Shown piece after piece: positions 1 to 10,830 of a DNA stretch of 64,000 nt. Positions within the stretch are counted from its first letter, which is position 1. Each line of letters opens with the position of its first letter. Source of the stretch: Rana temporaria (lineage: Eukaryota > Chordata > Amphibia > Anura > Ranidae); assembly GCF_905171775.1 (NCBI RefSeq), contig NC_053491.1:138245983-138309982 (forward strand), given 5' to 3'. The position numbers were made by a program, and so were the translations under genes. A model generated the notes under the pieces. It did not search any database and had not been told where the DNA came from. It worked only from the letters and a program-made list of their open reading frames with translations.

Positions 1-208
1 AGGAACTTTGGAAATTATGCCAAGTGTGAGTCACCAGTTGAGTTAAAAAATCAGAAGCTAAAGGAGATCACACCCCAAGTTATTTGCCAAGAAGAAGATG
101 AAAAACCTAAACCATTAGAAGGGTCTAAACCTTCTAGACCATCTGTGGATTCAACACTCTGTTATACATATCTTTATCCAATAACAACACTGGACTGCAG
201 AAGAAAGG
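1..208 (+). CDS. LRRC17: LRRC17 coding exon (5' part of gene outside window)
   Basis: The frame is open from base 1 and encodes the end of a first LRR C-terminal cap (NFGNYAKCESPVELKN), a charged linker (QEEDEKPKPLEGSKPSRP) and the start of the second LRR N-terminal cap (YPITTLDCRRK). The exon ends one base into a codon at a GTATGT donor (209-214), and that base joins the exon at 8845 to make GAA. LRRC17 is a secreted protein with two LRR blocks, each capped by cysteine-rich flanks; in mammals it is reported to restrain osteoclast formation. Recognition rests on the order cap-linker-cap and on clear similarity downstream. The signal peptide and first LRR block are not in the window. Identification is strong; the upstream exon boundary cannot be seen. 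Confidence 0.86.
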
Positions 209-357
209 GTATGTGTATAGATATTTACTTCATGTATTACTTTGTACTTACACTATACTGTATACATGCAGCCCTATGAATGTATTACATAATGCACAGA
301 TAACTTAGCAAGATTAAGCCAAAAATACTCCAGAACCATATCAACTAAGTATTCATA

Positions 358-1488
358 CAGTGCCTTAAAAAAGTATTCATATCCCTTGAAATGTTACTAA
401 TTTTGTCATGTTACTACCAAAAACGTAAATGGATTTTATTGGGATTGTATGTGATAGACCAACACAAAGTGGCACATAATTTTGAAGTGGAAGGAAAATA
501 AATGATTTTCAATTTTTCTTTTACATATAATTATGTGAAAATAGTGTGGCATGCATTTGTATTCAGTCAATATTTTGTGCAACCACTTTTAGATGCAAGT
601 TTTTTGGGCAGGTCTCTACCAGCTTTGCACATCTAGAGAGTGACATTTTTGCCCATTCTTTGTCTTGTCCAATCTTTGCAAAATAGCTCAAGCTCGGTCA
701 GATCGGATAGAAAGCATCTGTGAACAGCAATTTTCAAGTCTTGCCACAAATTTTTTATTGGATTTAGGTCTGGACTTTGACTGGGCCATTCTAACACATG
801 AATATGCTTTGATCTAAACCATTCCATTGTAGCTCTGGCTGTATGTTTAGGGTCGTTGTCTTGCTGGAAGGTGAACCTCCGCCCCAGTCTCAAGTCTTTT
901 GCAGATGCTAACAGGTTTTCTTCTAAGATTGCCCTGTATTTGGCTCCATTCATCTTCCGATCAACTCTGACCAGCTTCCCTGCTGAAGAACAGCTCAGAT
1001 GATGGATTGAACAGTGCTCCATTAGATGTTTATAGCTTGGGATATCTTTTTATAACCTAACCCTGCTTTAAACTTCTCCACAACTTTATCCCTGACCTGT
1101 CTGGTGTGTTCCTTGGCCTTCATGATGCGGTTTGTTCATCAAGGTTCTCTAACAAACCTATGAGGGCTTCACAGAACAGCTGTAAATTACAAACAGGCGG
1201 ACTCCATTTACTAATTAGGTGACTTCTGAAGGAAATAGGTTCTGCTAGATTTTAGTTAGGGGTATCAGAGTAAAAGGTGGCTGAACACAAATGCACGGCA
1301 CACTTTTCAGATATTTATAAAAAAAAAAAATTGAAAACCATTTATTATTTTTTTTCCACTTCACAATTATATGCCACTTTGTGTTGGTCTATCACATAAA
1401 ATCCCCCAAAAAATAATTTATGATTTTGGTTGTAACATGGCAAAAAGTGGAAAATTTCAAGGGGTATGAATACTTTTTCAAGGCACTG
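358..1488 (-). mobile_element. Tc1/mariner element, internally deleted
   Basis: Terminal inverted repeats read CAGTGCCTTAAAAAAGTATT at the left and the complement of TACTTTTTCAAGGCACTG at the right. Both flank directly on TA dinucleotides (356-357 and 1489-1490), the Tc1/mariner target. At 1.13 kb it is shorter than an intact ~1.6-kb element because the transposase middle is missing. The subterminal sequence matches the copy at 50036-52253. Confidence 0.88.
633..1130 (-). pseudogene. Tc1 transposase fragment
   Basis: The - strand frame 1022-633 keeps the C-terminal part of a DD34E transposase: a FQQDNDPKHTARAT block with the second Asp, and EWPSQSPDLNPIKNLWQD, where the third acidic residue is shifted from the usual ENLW to KNLW. 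Upstream (about 1023-1130) remains a stub of the N-terminal helix-turn-helix region. The first catalytic Asp and most of the DNA-binding domain are deleted. It is not functional. Confidence 0.85.
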
Positions 1489-1499
1489 TATGTTGGGTG

Positions 1500-1735
1500 C
1501 AGCGTGGACATGTATGCAACCCCCAATTCCAAAAAAGTTGAGATGCTCTGTAAAGTCTACATAAAACAGAATAATATGATTTGCCAATCTCATAAACACA
1601 TTTTATGCACAATAAAAAATAGAAAACATATCAAATGTTTAAACTGAAAAAAAAAAAATTGCAGAAAAAAGATGAGATAATTTTAAAATTGATGGCAGCA
1701 ACACGTCTTAAAAAATGTTGGGACAGGGCCATGTT
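1500..1735 (+). mobile_element. DNA-transposon-like terminus, unclassified
   Basis: The segment runs from CCCCAATTCCAAAAAAGTTG to a GTTGGGACAGGG block, a pattern common in fish and frog genomes at ends of non-autonomous DNA transposons. No coding remains and the other end is not seen. Confidence 0.45.
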
Positions 1736-1794
1736 TGACTGAATGTATAAATTAAGAGTTGAAACATTTAGAAGCAGTATTCCTACCACTACTA

Positions 1795-2270
1795 AATGCA
1801 ACAGTTTCAGCTCAGAGATGCTGGTTGTTAAGGAGCAAGCACCTGCCAGTGCTCTAACAGCCAATGATTCATCCATGTCTTGCTCTTTCAGCTGTCAACT
1901 GGGAATTCCTGGCCGACAGGTGAATGTACAAAAAGGAGCCAGAACAGTGTTTAAAACAAAAAAAAAACATGTTGGGCATCCCTCACAATCCTTCTGGTCT
2001 GGTAGGAATTCAAGAAAAATGCAACGAGGTCCCCCAAACTCCACAAGACCCTTATCCAAGCATGCAGCTTGGCAAGCCAAGAAGGGGGGGGGCACCTCAA
2101 ACTTTACCAGGCCACATACTCCCAACATGGGAAAGGTACCTTGACGGGGGGGAGCCCCCATGAAGACAAGGTCCTCTTCTCCACAACCCTGGCCTAGTGG
2201 TTGTGGAGATCTGCTATAAGGGGGTCCCCAGATACCACACCATGTGAATGATTAAGGGGTAGTACCCCAT
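1795..2270 (+). repeat. Interspersed repeat R1, copy 1
   Basis: It shares several blocks (GATGCTGGTTGTTA; TTCAGCTGTCA...GGGATTCCTGGC-like; CTCCACAATCC-like) in the same order with the reverse complement of 4850-5135. Chance open frames over it are short, with no recognisable protein. Confidence 0.55.
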
Positions 2271-2289
2271 ACGCAATCTCAAATATATA

Positions 2290-2290
<1 letters not shown>

Positions 2291-2332
<42 letters not shown>
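2291..2332. repeat. (TA)n microsatellite
   Basis: About 20 uninterrupted AT dinucleotides. Confidence 0.95.
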
Positions 2333-2334
<2 letters not shown>

Positions 2335-2904
2335 CCCTATAAATAAAAACACCCAAATGTTTGACAAGTCCTTTATCAAATAAAAAATTATGTCCCAGAA
2401 TGTACATCCATCATCAATCACATCATCCAGCGATGCAGGTCCATTTCAATCATAATAATTGACATTCGCCAACCTTCCCAAAGGAAAGAAATTCCACCGC
2501 CTGCTGAGACATGTCCGATTCCCATTGTTAAAGGCCCGTACACACGATCGGATATTCCGACAACAATTCGATGGACGTGTTTTGTCGGATAATCCGACCG
2601 TCTGTAAGCTCCATCGGACAATTGTTGTCGGAATTTCCGACAACAAATGTTGGCTGTGCATGGTCTCAAATTGTCCGACAACAAATGTGTTCTGTTGGAT
2701 CATCCGATTGTGTGTACACAAATCCATTGGACTAAAATTCAAATTACAAAACACGCATGGTCCGAACCAATGCTAACCATAAGACAACATTAGCAGAACT
2801 TGCCCAAAGGGTGTCGCTAAAGAGCAGAAAAAACACTTTGTTTTGTGAATGTTCACGGCCAATGCCCCTTCGGACAAAAATCCACGGATTTGTCCAATGG
2901 AAGT

Positions 2905-4687
2905 CTGATAATGGAGAAAATAGTGGTACAACAGCTGCAACAGCATCTAGATACCCACAATCTGCTTGATCGATTTCAATCAGGTTTTCGTCCCAGACAT
3001 GGGACAGAAACGGCCTTACTCAAAATATGGGACGATGCCCTCGAGGCCGCAGACGAAGGAGAATCCTGTCTCCTTGTTCTGCTGGACCTAAGCGCAGCCT
3101 TTGACACAGTAGACCACAAAATGTTACTGATGCGACTGGCCGAGGTAGCCAGAGTCACAGAAGGTGATTTACCATGGTTTTCCTCCTTTCTTGAAAACCG
3201 ATCACAAACAGTGAAACTGGGATCTTTCACGTCAGAAAAACGCACGGTGTCATGTGGAGTCCCCCAAGGATCCCCCCTGTCACCGGTGCTGTTCAACATC
3301 TATCTTCGCCCTCTCTTTGATATTATCAGTAGCCAAGAACTACTCTATCACTCTTATGCAGACGATACGCAACTGTATTTTCGCATCTGCAACAAAAAGG
3401 ATCATCATCTCAGTTTAGAGAAATGTCTCTCTTCAATAGAAAACTGGATGACTAAGAGTTATCTTAAACTTAACAGTTCCAAAACAGAACTTCTCCTGTT
3501 TCATGCCAGTCGAAAGAGTCAACTGGCAACAACCTGGACACCGCCGCCCATTCTGGGCCAAATCATCACCCCTAGCTCCAAAGTCAAAAGTCTAAGGCCC
3601 CATACTCACGAGCAAACATGTCTGCTGAAACTGGCCCGCAGGCCAGTTTCAGCAGACATGTTTGGTCGTGTGTGGGCGCGAGCGGGCCGAATTCCAGCAA
3701 ACATTTGCCCGCCGGGCCTTTTCCCAGCGGGCAAATATTCCTGGACTTGTTTTAAAACAGCCCGCTGGAATTCAGCCCGCTCGGACATGTACGGTCGTCA
3801 GTACAGACCTACCGTACATGTCCAGGCGCCCGCCGTCCCTCGCATGCGTCGAATGACTTCGACGCATGCGTGGAAGCATTTTAAAGGCGGGCCGCCCACG
3901 TCGCCGCGTCATTGTCGCGGCGACACCGCGTCATCGACGCGGCGACACCGCGGACACGCCCCGCGTATTGTTTACGCGCGGACTTCTGTACGATGGTGTG
4001 TACAACCATCGTACAGAAGCCCTCTGGCAGACATGTATGGTGAAAACGGTCCGACGGACCGCTTTCACCATACATGTTTGTCCGTGTGTACCCGGCCTAG
4101 GAGTCATTTTCGACGCCTTCATGACAATGGACGCACAAATAGGGTCAGTAGTCAGCGGATCGCACCATCTGTTGCGCCTACTACGCAGACTTATTCCATT
4201 TATCCCCAAAGAAGATGTAGCAGTCGTGGTGGGAACAATCGTAAATTCCAGACTGGACTATGCAAATGCCCTTTACCTCGGACTCCCAAAGTACCAAATC
4301 GCTCGTCTGCAAGTCGTTCAGAATACGGCCGCCAGACTTGTGACTGGGAAAAAAACATGGGAATCAATCTCACCTTCGTTGAGAACCCTTCACTGGTTGC
4401 CAGTAAAAGACAGAATTGCATTTAAAGCACTCTGTCTGACACATAAGTGCATCCATGGGAAGGCTCCGCAATATCTTTGCGACAAGTTAGAACCCCACAA
4501 TTCCAATCGCGTTCTGCGATCCACCGACCAAAATCTGGTCAAGGTGCCAAAAACCAAATACAAGTCCAAAGGAGAAAGAAGGTTTGCTTTTCAAGGTCCT
4601 AGACTATGGAATGCTTTACCAACCAGCATTCGGTTGGAGGAAAACCACCTGACTTTCAGAAGACAGATTAAAACTCTGCTCTTTTGA
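2905..4687 (+). pseudogene. L2 reverse transcriptase, split by insertion
   Basis: The left part (to 3594) shows LDLSAAFDTVDH, GVPQGSPLSPVLFNIYLRPL and the catalytic YADDTQLYF. The right part (4100-4687) resumes with GVIFDAFMTMDAQI and continues through TLHWLPVKDRIAFKALCL to WNALPTSIR and a TGA stop at 4685-4687. The 505-bp addition (502 plus 3-bp duplication) shifts the frame by one, so the parts no longer join. A 526-codon open frame runs from the left part through the insertion by chance. Coding is otherwise well kept, so the copy is fairly young. Confidence 0.85.
3595..4096. mobile_element. Family G foldback element inside L2
   Basis: Ends AGGCCCCATAC and GTGTACCCGGC are near-complements and are flanked by CTA (3592-3594, 4097-4099). 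Inside are nested inverted repeats: ACATGTCTGCTGAAACTGG around 3618 with its complement about 20 bases on, and a central GCATGCGTCGAATGA / TTCGACGCATGC palindrome at 3843-3871. It is rich in CpG. The same layout occurs at 32822, 49204 and 51596. Confidence 0.8.
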
Positions 4688-4756
4688 TGTCATTGAGACA
4701 CGAACAACTAGCGCCCAGAGTTGATTCAGTTTGCATGTGCCGCGCTTTATACGTTT

Positions 4757-4777
4757 TTCATTCATTCATTCATTCAT
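4757..4777 (+). repeat. (TTCA)n tail of the L2 copy
   Basis: Five TTCA units close the L2 3' end, marking its insertion boundary. Confidence 0.8.
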
Positions 4778-4849
4778 CGTGTGTATGAGGCTTAACCCTT
4801 GTGGAGAATGACATCTCTGTGTCCTAAAGTAAACAAAAAAGTGGGGTCA

Positions 4850-5135
4850 CTCGGTTGTTAAAGGAGGCTTCCAGATTCCGAAAAGCCTTCGGCCTGGTGT
4901 TGGGTGTCCCTTAAAAATTACACCAGACCCAAAGGGCCTGGTATGGATTGTGGAGGAACCCTCACATCAATTGTCCTGGACCCTTTGTTTACATTTACTT
5001 GTCAGCCAGGAATCCCCAGCTGACAGCTGAATAAACAGGGTAGGGATGAGTCACTGATTGTTAGGACACTGGTGGGTGCTGGCTCCCTAACAACCAGCAT
5101 CTTTTAGCTGAAACTGTCGCATTTAACAGTGGTAG
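4850..5135 (-). repeat. Interspersed repeat R1, copy 2 (inverted)
   Basis: Reverse-complement match by blocks to 1795-2270, for example CTAACAACCAGCATC and TCAGCCAGGAATCCCCAGCT. The two copies flank the element nest at 2532-4792 in opposite orientation. Confidence 0.55.
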
Positions 5136-5924
5136 AACACTGCTAAATGTTTCACTTTCCGCTGCAGCCAAAGGTCCAGTCTGCGGTAAAATAAGGTGGA
5201 AAAAAAGATAAATACCGAATGCATGCAGTTGTTAACGCGTGTTTAGGGGATTGCCTGCTCCTGAAATATTACTGCATGAGTTATTTTCAAGCAAAATTTC
5301 AAGCTGTATTTATTTCTTATTGAATTGAGCCCACTACCTTTTAATAACTCTAAATATATCTGTTTATGCCATTGAATACGTCCATTCTAATTTTACCGTC
5401 TATTCCACGCTCACATTGAATGCCCCTGTACTTCACTGGAATTCTCCAAGAATTTGGTTTGAATGTACCTCAGAACAGGGGTCAGCCATATGGGGGCCCT
5501 CAACCAAAGTAAACAGAATTACATTTTGAAAAGATTGTAAATGCAAGGGAAAATTACTTGCTCATTGTACAATATCCAAACTCCTAGGTTGATTTCAGCA
5601 TTACAGAATAATGTCCAAAGTATTGCTGAGCTGCGGTGGGAGCACTGAGTGATCACACAGCATGTTGCCCAAAAGACTCATCATCCCCTTCCTTTAGATG
5701 ACAGATGGAAGCTGGAGATACTACATAAATACACTTTTAACAGCTGGAGGCAATGCAAATTAACAACAACATATGGAACTCTGTATTACAAAAAAAAAAC
5801 ATAAAAACAATCTGCTTTAATACAACAAGGATGTCTTTTCCACTAATATTATTTTAGGACCACCAATGGTGGCTTTAACGGTCTCTGTTCTCATTTTTAA
5901 TTTGTCTTAAAAAATATTAAAAAG

Positions 5925-5926
<2 letters not shown>

Positions 5927-5976
<50 letters not shown>
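5927..5976. repeat. (AT)n microsatellite bordered by an inverted repeat
   Basis: About 25 AT dinucleotides, bounded by AGTCAT and ATGACT, so the whole tract is one palindrome. Confidence 0.95.
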
Positions 5977-5978
<2 letters not shown>

Positions 5979-6159
5979 CTTGGTCATGAATATGTCGATC
6001 TCAGTTGATAAACTGAATAGAGATCTACTAGTCACTGCCAATCCTGTAGAAAGCTGTCATGGATATGGAGTAATGTTTGTCTGTCAGCTCTCACCTTACT
6101 GCTTAAGTAATCTCTCCTCAAAGCATGGCCCCATTCAAAGGCCCTATCAGGAAACTCTA

Positions 6160-7423
6160 TGTTAACCTGTGCATTGCAAGCCAGTCGTGCTGATCAATAG
6201 TGTGCGTTTGGCTTTTGTGTGCGACTTGTTCTAGTTACCGATCTTGGCTTGTTCTTGACTATCCTTACCTTCTGGTTACCCCAACCTTTGGCTATCTCCT
6301 GACTATCCTTTGTTGTTGCAGTCTGCTGCTTCCTTTCTTTCTCTCTTGCAGCCTACCGTGAGCGTGAGCTGGGAGACCCTGGGGACCGCGACCTGGAGCC
6401 AGTTGCAGCACAGTCCATCCTCACCACTAGAGGCTCTGGTGAAACCTGCTGGCTCTTAGACTTCGCACCCTGGGGAATCTATGCTCTAGCTCCCAGTGAG
6501 ATCTGTGTTGGTGCTCCAGTGGACCTGCCTTCCTGAACCTCCCAGAGTTCCATCCGCAGCAGTCAGTCATAGGTTCCACTACCTTAGTGTTGCACTCCTG
6601 ACTCCAACGGTGTGCATCGGTTTGTCACGACACGCCTATCTGGGTTCTAAATGTGTGGATCACAACTGCGGAGGCTTCTCAGGTTTGAACCCAGGTTTCA
6701 CTCTCAATCAGTGTAGAGAGTTAGGGTTCAGTCATCACAGCCTCAGAGGAGTGATTGACACTTATTCCTTCATAAGCTTCACAAGGCTAGTAAGGGCTAT
6801 GAGCGTGCATGAAAGGCTTCCTGAAACACTTGGTAAGAATAGCACAGATCAGAGGTATGTGAGAACTAGTCAGCAGGCATGAAAGATTTCCAGCACAGAT
6901 CACAGGCATGTGGAAACTACTGAGCAGGCATGTGAGGTTTCCACATTACTTGGTATTGATAGCACAGTTCTTAGGCATTCAAGGACTACTAGGCAGGTTA
7001 GCCAGGCTGTGTACTTGCGGTTCAGGTGGTGGCTGACTGACGGTGCTGGAGGTCCTGGTGGTCCAGATCAGGGATGGCCTGTAGCAGGTTGCTGGCTGTG
7101 GAGGGATGGCCTGTAGAGGAGTGCCAGTTGTGGTGGTGGCTGCGGATTCGCAGATGACAGCTGGCGTCCTAACAAAATAGAGGAACGCCTAGCTGTCTGT
7201 CCTGGGCGTTCAAATAGAGTGCCGGGTAGGAGGGGGAGGAGCCGTGACTAACGCGGTCGCACTTTCGCGTTCCAGAGTGGAACGCACAGGCCGCGCACTG
7301 GAAGTGACGCTCACGGTGCCCAGAACGGAACGCAGCTGCCACGACAAGATGCAGCTGCGCCCGTTCTAAGTGTAAGTAATGGCGGCGTCATTACACTGTC
7401 ACCTGGCCTCAAGCGACCTGACA
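6160..7423 (+). mobile_element. LTR-retrotransposon remnant
   Basis: A stretch of TTGACTATCC/CTTGTTC-type pyrimidine-rich sequence (6230-6350) leads to TGTCACGACACG at 6623 and ends at CCTGACA (7423), giving TGTCA...TGACA-type LTR ends about 800 bp apart. I see no clean target duplication. A GTTCCA(n)TGGAACGC hairpin-like motif (about 7270-7285) recurs at 61718-61737 and 61781-61800. Open frames (6496-6882, 6910-7116) match no protein I know. Confidence 0.45.
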
Positions 7424-7515
7424 AAAGCACTGTGATATTTCGATTCAGCTTGGATGGTGATAATAAACAGTCACAGTGAACATGTTGCTCTTTTTTTATG
7501 GAGCAAACTTTTTAA

Positions 7516-8005
7516 AGTGTTACTAAACCTTTGTTTTTTTTACAATAAAATAACAAACATGTTATACTTACCTGTGCAATGATTGTTCACAAAGCAGCTG
7601 GGATCCTCCTCTTCTCGGGTCCCACACCAGCACTCCTGGCCCCTCCCTCCTCCTGGGTGCCCCCAGAGCAAGTGGCGTACTCTGGAGCACCCAAGCAGCC
7701 GCAAATCTCAAACCACGTCTCTGTGTGTCTATTCACACACAGAGCCACAGCTCAGCTCACCCCCTCTGTCTCCTGATTGTGTCACTGGTCGTGATTGGCA
7801 GCAGGAGGAGCCAACAGCTCCCACTACAGCCAAAAGCCAATCAGGAGTGCGAGTCTCCAGAGAGTCAAGGTTCTTTAGGACATCACTGGTTTGAGAGGGG
7901 GCTCAGGTAAGTTATAGGGGACTGGGGGGGAGGGGGAGCTGCTGCACACAGAAGGCTTTTCATGCATAGAAGGTAAAAAAAAAAACTGTGATTTTACAAC
8001 CACCA
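7516..8005. mobile_element. Family D TTAA element
   Basis: TTAA (7512-7515) precedes AGTGTTACTAAACC, and the far side ends with TTTTACAACCACC. It shares a CCTCCTCTTCTCGGGTCCC-like interior with 19373-19790, and carries CTTACCTG near the left and CAGGTAAGTT (7904-7913) near the right. No coding. Confidence 0.6.
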
Positions 8006-8016
8006 TAACTTTCTGT

Positions 8017-8247
8017 TCTCAGGGAACCCCTGCTAGTAATTACTATATCTACAGCTCAAGTGATGAGGGTCACGTAAAAAAATGGTCCTTACACTTGTGT
8101 TTCTTAGGAAGAATGCCCCCTACAGATAGATAAAACAAGATCATTGGTGTCAATCTGAAAGTCAGATGAAGCTTATTGCTCAAGGAACAACTAGCAAGCT
8201 CAGGGGGAACCCTAGGGTTCTACGGAATCCTGGTTGAGAAACAGTGC
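8017..8247 (-). mobile_element. hAT-like non-autonomous fragment
   Basis: On the - strand it begins CACTGTTTCTCAACCAGGAT and contains TAGGGTTCC, typical of the CAGNGGTTCTCAACC class of hAT termini. The opposite end is GGGGTTCCCTGAGAAC. No target duplication was resolved. Confidence 0.5.
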
Positions 8248-8844
8248 CATAGAGGAAAGGGAATAATTTTTCCACTAATGCAGACATTTTTCAGAAATGT
8301 TGCAAAATCCACAAAGGCTATAATAAACTCTGCTGTCTGCCAAATATCACAGTAAAATAAGGTAAAATAAATGTTTATTGTGTTCTTTAGAGGGGAGGAA
8401 AGTGAGCTAAGGTTGGTATATTAATACTAAATGTTTGGGGGAAAAGACTTTCTACTTTCAAAAAGAGCTCAAAAAGGTATAGAGGGCAAAGATGCAAGGT
8501 ATGTTAATACACTGGCTTCATCTTACTACATGAACTAAAACATTTCCAAAAGGTTGATTTTTTTAATTAACAAAACAGTCATACCAAATTGTCCATAGTC
8601 AATACACATAAAATGCTAAAAAGGTGATAAAAAATGCTAAAAGGGTGATAAAAAGATGATAATTTAAAGCTCACTAATATTAATATCAGTCACATATCCA
8701 ATTTATACAAGAGAACATTAATCATTTACATTCTGAGAAAACACAGAAAGCACTTTTTCCTATAGCCAAATTAAACACAAAGGTAACGACTGTATAAAAG
8801 CAACAATATAAAACCACAAGCAATGATGATTTTTATTCTTTCAG

Positions 8845-9000
8845 AATTACAGCAAGTCCCAGATGACATTTCTTCAGACATCATAAAGCTAGATCTTTCC
8901 AGCAATAAAATCAAACGACTACAATCAAAAGAGTTTGTAGATGTTCCAAACTTGGAGATATTAAACCTAAGCAATAATGGAATGGAATCCATAGATGCAG
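8845..9000 (+). CDS. LRRC17: LRRC17 internal coding exon (second LRR block)
   Basis: This 156-base exon follows a pyrimidine-rich acceptor (TTCTTTCAG, ending 8844) and precedes a GTAAGA donor at 9001. It encodes ELQQVPDDISSDIIKLDLSS, then N-K-I-K, then a second LRR (LEILNLSNNGMESIDA). LxxLxLxxN periods are evident, so it forms the first repeats of the second LRR block. It starts two bases into a codon and ends one base into the next, matching both neighbours. The open frame runs past the donor only as intronic read-through. The intron before it is about 8.6 kb and holds most of the transposons of the first 8 kb. Confidence 0.9.
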
Positions 9001-9909
9001 GTAAGAAAATCTGTAACCTAAATCACTGTGAGATGAAACAAAACTCAAAAATGAAGCGATCAGTTCATACAAAAGAAAGTTGTATGTGTTATACCACAGA
9101 TTTAGATTACGGCTACACTGGTAATAAACTCTTTTACACTGAGAAATTTCAAGAGACATTTAGGCAAGGTATTATACTTCCTTTTTTAGCACTCCCCCAC
9201 TGCTGCTTCCTCCATTGCAGCCACCATTAAAATCCCCAGTGTCAGTTGCTGCCAGAGAGTAGGAGGAGCAGCGACACACCATCCTCAGTCATGTGACAGT
9301 GTTCAGGCCTAGACCTAAGCACAGTCACATGGAAGAAGGTGACGTGCTTCTCGATACTTCGAAGTACTGCAAAAAAATGTAATGGGCGAGTGCAGGCAGG
9401 CTGGGTATCGGTGGGTCATTGGAGCCACCTTGCACATAAATTTTTCCCTGAATTTGCAAGGTGACAGTGTCTCTTTCACTGCTTCTTAGCGTCAGTTCAT
9501 CTAAAGCACACTAAAATAAATGAGATGCTAATAAGATAATGTTCAACTAGTAGTTAAATCTCTCAGCATCAAATAGCTTTTATCATTAGTGCACCCCTGC
9601 ATCCTCCATCTAACCATCAGGTGCAGGTAGGTTCTTCTCAAAGTGAAGATTCTGGAAATGCCTGGCATTCAGTAAAGCACCCAATGGTGTGGCTGGGTTT
9701 GCAGGTCAGCTCCCTAACGGCAGCCCTAATGATTGCTTCACTGGCCACAGCGGACAGGCAGGACCAAGTTGAGTATTAAATCAATGGCCAAAGAAATAGT
9801 CAAGTTTAAGCCAGGTCTACAACATTCTTTGTAGAATGTAACATGTCAAATGTAACATTCAATGGATTGCAATTTATAATTATACTGCTCTGTGCTTATA
9901 TTTTGGCAG
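9001..9909 (+). other. LRRC17: LRRC17 last intron
   Basis: A 909-base intron with GTAAGA/CAG ends. I see no exon or clear element termini inside it; the section 9180-9480 is more GC-rich and may be old repeat. Confidence 0.7.
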
Positions 9910-10313
9910 CTGCATTTTCTGGCCTCATGAATCTCCAAGAATTGGATCTATCAGAAAATAACCTTTCTAACTTCCAGTATGGAGTCCTGGAAGATCTGTA
10001 TTTTTTGAAAAAGATGTGGCTTAGAGACAACCCCTGGAAGTGTGACTACCACATTCATTACTTGTTCTATTGGTTAAGGCACCACCACAATGTTAACTAC
10101 AATGGTTTGGAATGCAAGGCCCCAGAAGAGTACAAGGGATGGTTTGTTGGGAAGTATGTCAGGAGTTATTATGAAGAATGCCCTAATGATAAACACCAAG
10201 TACATATTGGAGTTGATGATGATGAACGGGAGCAAACTGAAGGTGCTAAAATGAACTCAAAACAAAGTGATTCTTCAGCAAAACGGGGTGTCCTACTAAC
10301 AGTGCTTAATTAA
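9910..10313 (+). CDS. LRRC17: LRRC17 terminal coding exon with stop
   Basis: The acceptor TTTTGGCAG ends at 9909 and the base carried from the previous exon completes GCT. The exon encodes AAFSGLMNLQELDLSENNLS, one further repeat (GVLEDLYFLKKMWLRDNPW), then the C-terminal LRR cap with its cysteines (NPWKCDYHIHYLFYW ... GLECKAPEEYKGW ... YYEECPNDK) and an acidic, serine-rich tail. The stop is TAA at 10311-10313. The cap strongly resembles vertebrate LRRC17, where CDYNIHYLYYW-like and EYKGW motifs are hallmarks. No transmembrane segment follows, consistent with a secreted protein. The gene lies antisense to FBXL13. Confidence 0.92.
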
Positions 10314-10830
10314 ATCACTGGCTACATTTATGTTAAGAACCATTCCTTTTTTTTTAACAGAATGATTTCTATACAATGTCATTAAAATATTGGACCAGTG
10401 TTGTACAGAATTCATTTTTTTGGCATCTAACATAGATTTACACACATTTGAACTGTCTGGAATTGGTCAAAAAAACTAGGAAAACGCGAAAATGGAGATT
10501 GCCCAAATGGGGCATGGTTGGATAAAACTGGATGATTCCTAAATCGATCTCATATTTTGGTTTGAATTTAAACACAGGGGCTTGTTTATAAAGATGTTGC
10601 AAACTGGACCAGGTTTACAACTTTTTGCTTCAATTTACAATGATCTACAGACTGGCAAATGAAGAGTGCGATTGGGTGTTGAAAACAAAAATTGCAGGCT
10701 GGAAACAATTGGCAACATTATACAAAGGAAAAAAAAGAGATGAATGTATTTCAAGCTATTTAGAACACTGCAGTTATAATCTTGTAAAAAAAAAATAGCA
10801 AAGTTGTAATAAAATATGTCAAGAATAGTA
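10314..10830 (+). promoter_or_regulatory. LRRC17: LRRC17 3' UTR and probable poly(A) signals
   Basis: The stretch after the stop is AT-rich and lacks the inverted-repeat elements that fill most of the window. The best canonical AATAAA hexamer is at 10808-10813; an ATTAAA variant at 10381-10386 could give a short form. Which one is used cannot be decided from sequence. Confidence 0.5.

Larger units (their letters stand above)
2905..4778 (+). mobile_element. L2-clade LINE, 5'-truncated, interrupted
   Basis: The + strand encodes an RT with L2-type blocks and ends in a TTCA tandem tail (4757-4777), typical of L2/CR1-like 3' ends. The 5' part, including the endonuclease, is lost. A 502-bp hairpin element sits at 3595-4096 inside the RT. 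The insertion edge at about 2905 is approximate. Confidence 0.8.
2532..4792. mobile_element. Family A/G-like inverted-repeat element, split by an L2 LINE
   Basis: The left end AGGCCCGTACACACGATCGG pairs with the complement of the right end GTGTATGAGGCT. Both ends touch TAA (2529-2531, 4793-4795), giving a 3-bp duplication. The left interior (2540-2900) alternates TCCGACAACAA blocks like the other family A copies. The interior right is replaced by the L2 insertion ending about 4778. TTA/TAA duplications suggest PIF/Harbinger-type non-autonomous elements. Confidence 0.68.
209..8844 (+). other. LRRC17: LRRC17 intron packed with transposons
   Basis: This 8.6-kb stretch separates two phase-compatible LRRC17 exons (GT at 209, AG at 8844). 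It contains a deleted Tc1 copy, an L2-bearing nested element, two (TA)n tracts, LTR-like sequence, a TTAA element and a hAT-like terminus, all listed separately. The unlisted parts at 209-357, 5136-5926, 5977-6159 and 8248-8844 are AT-rich. They show no coding potential or repeat I can recognise, apart from a short tandem duplication around 8615-8660. Confidence 0.75.

Noticed and set aside
3838..3990. CpG-rich stretch as a CpG-island promoter
   Set aside because: The CpG density belongs to a family G transposon and repeats at other family G and B copies; no gene starts there.
2845..4425. 526-codon open frame as a single gene
   Set aside because: It joins the left half of an L2 RT to a hairpin DNA element and out-of-frame RT sequence; the second half of the RT is in another frame.
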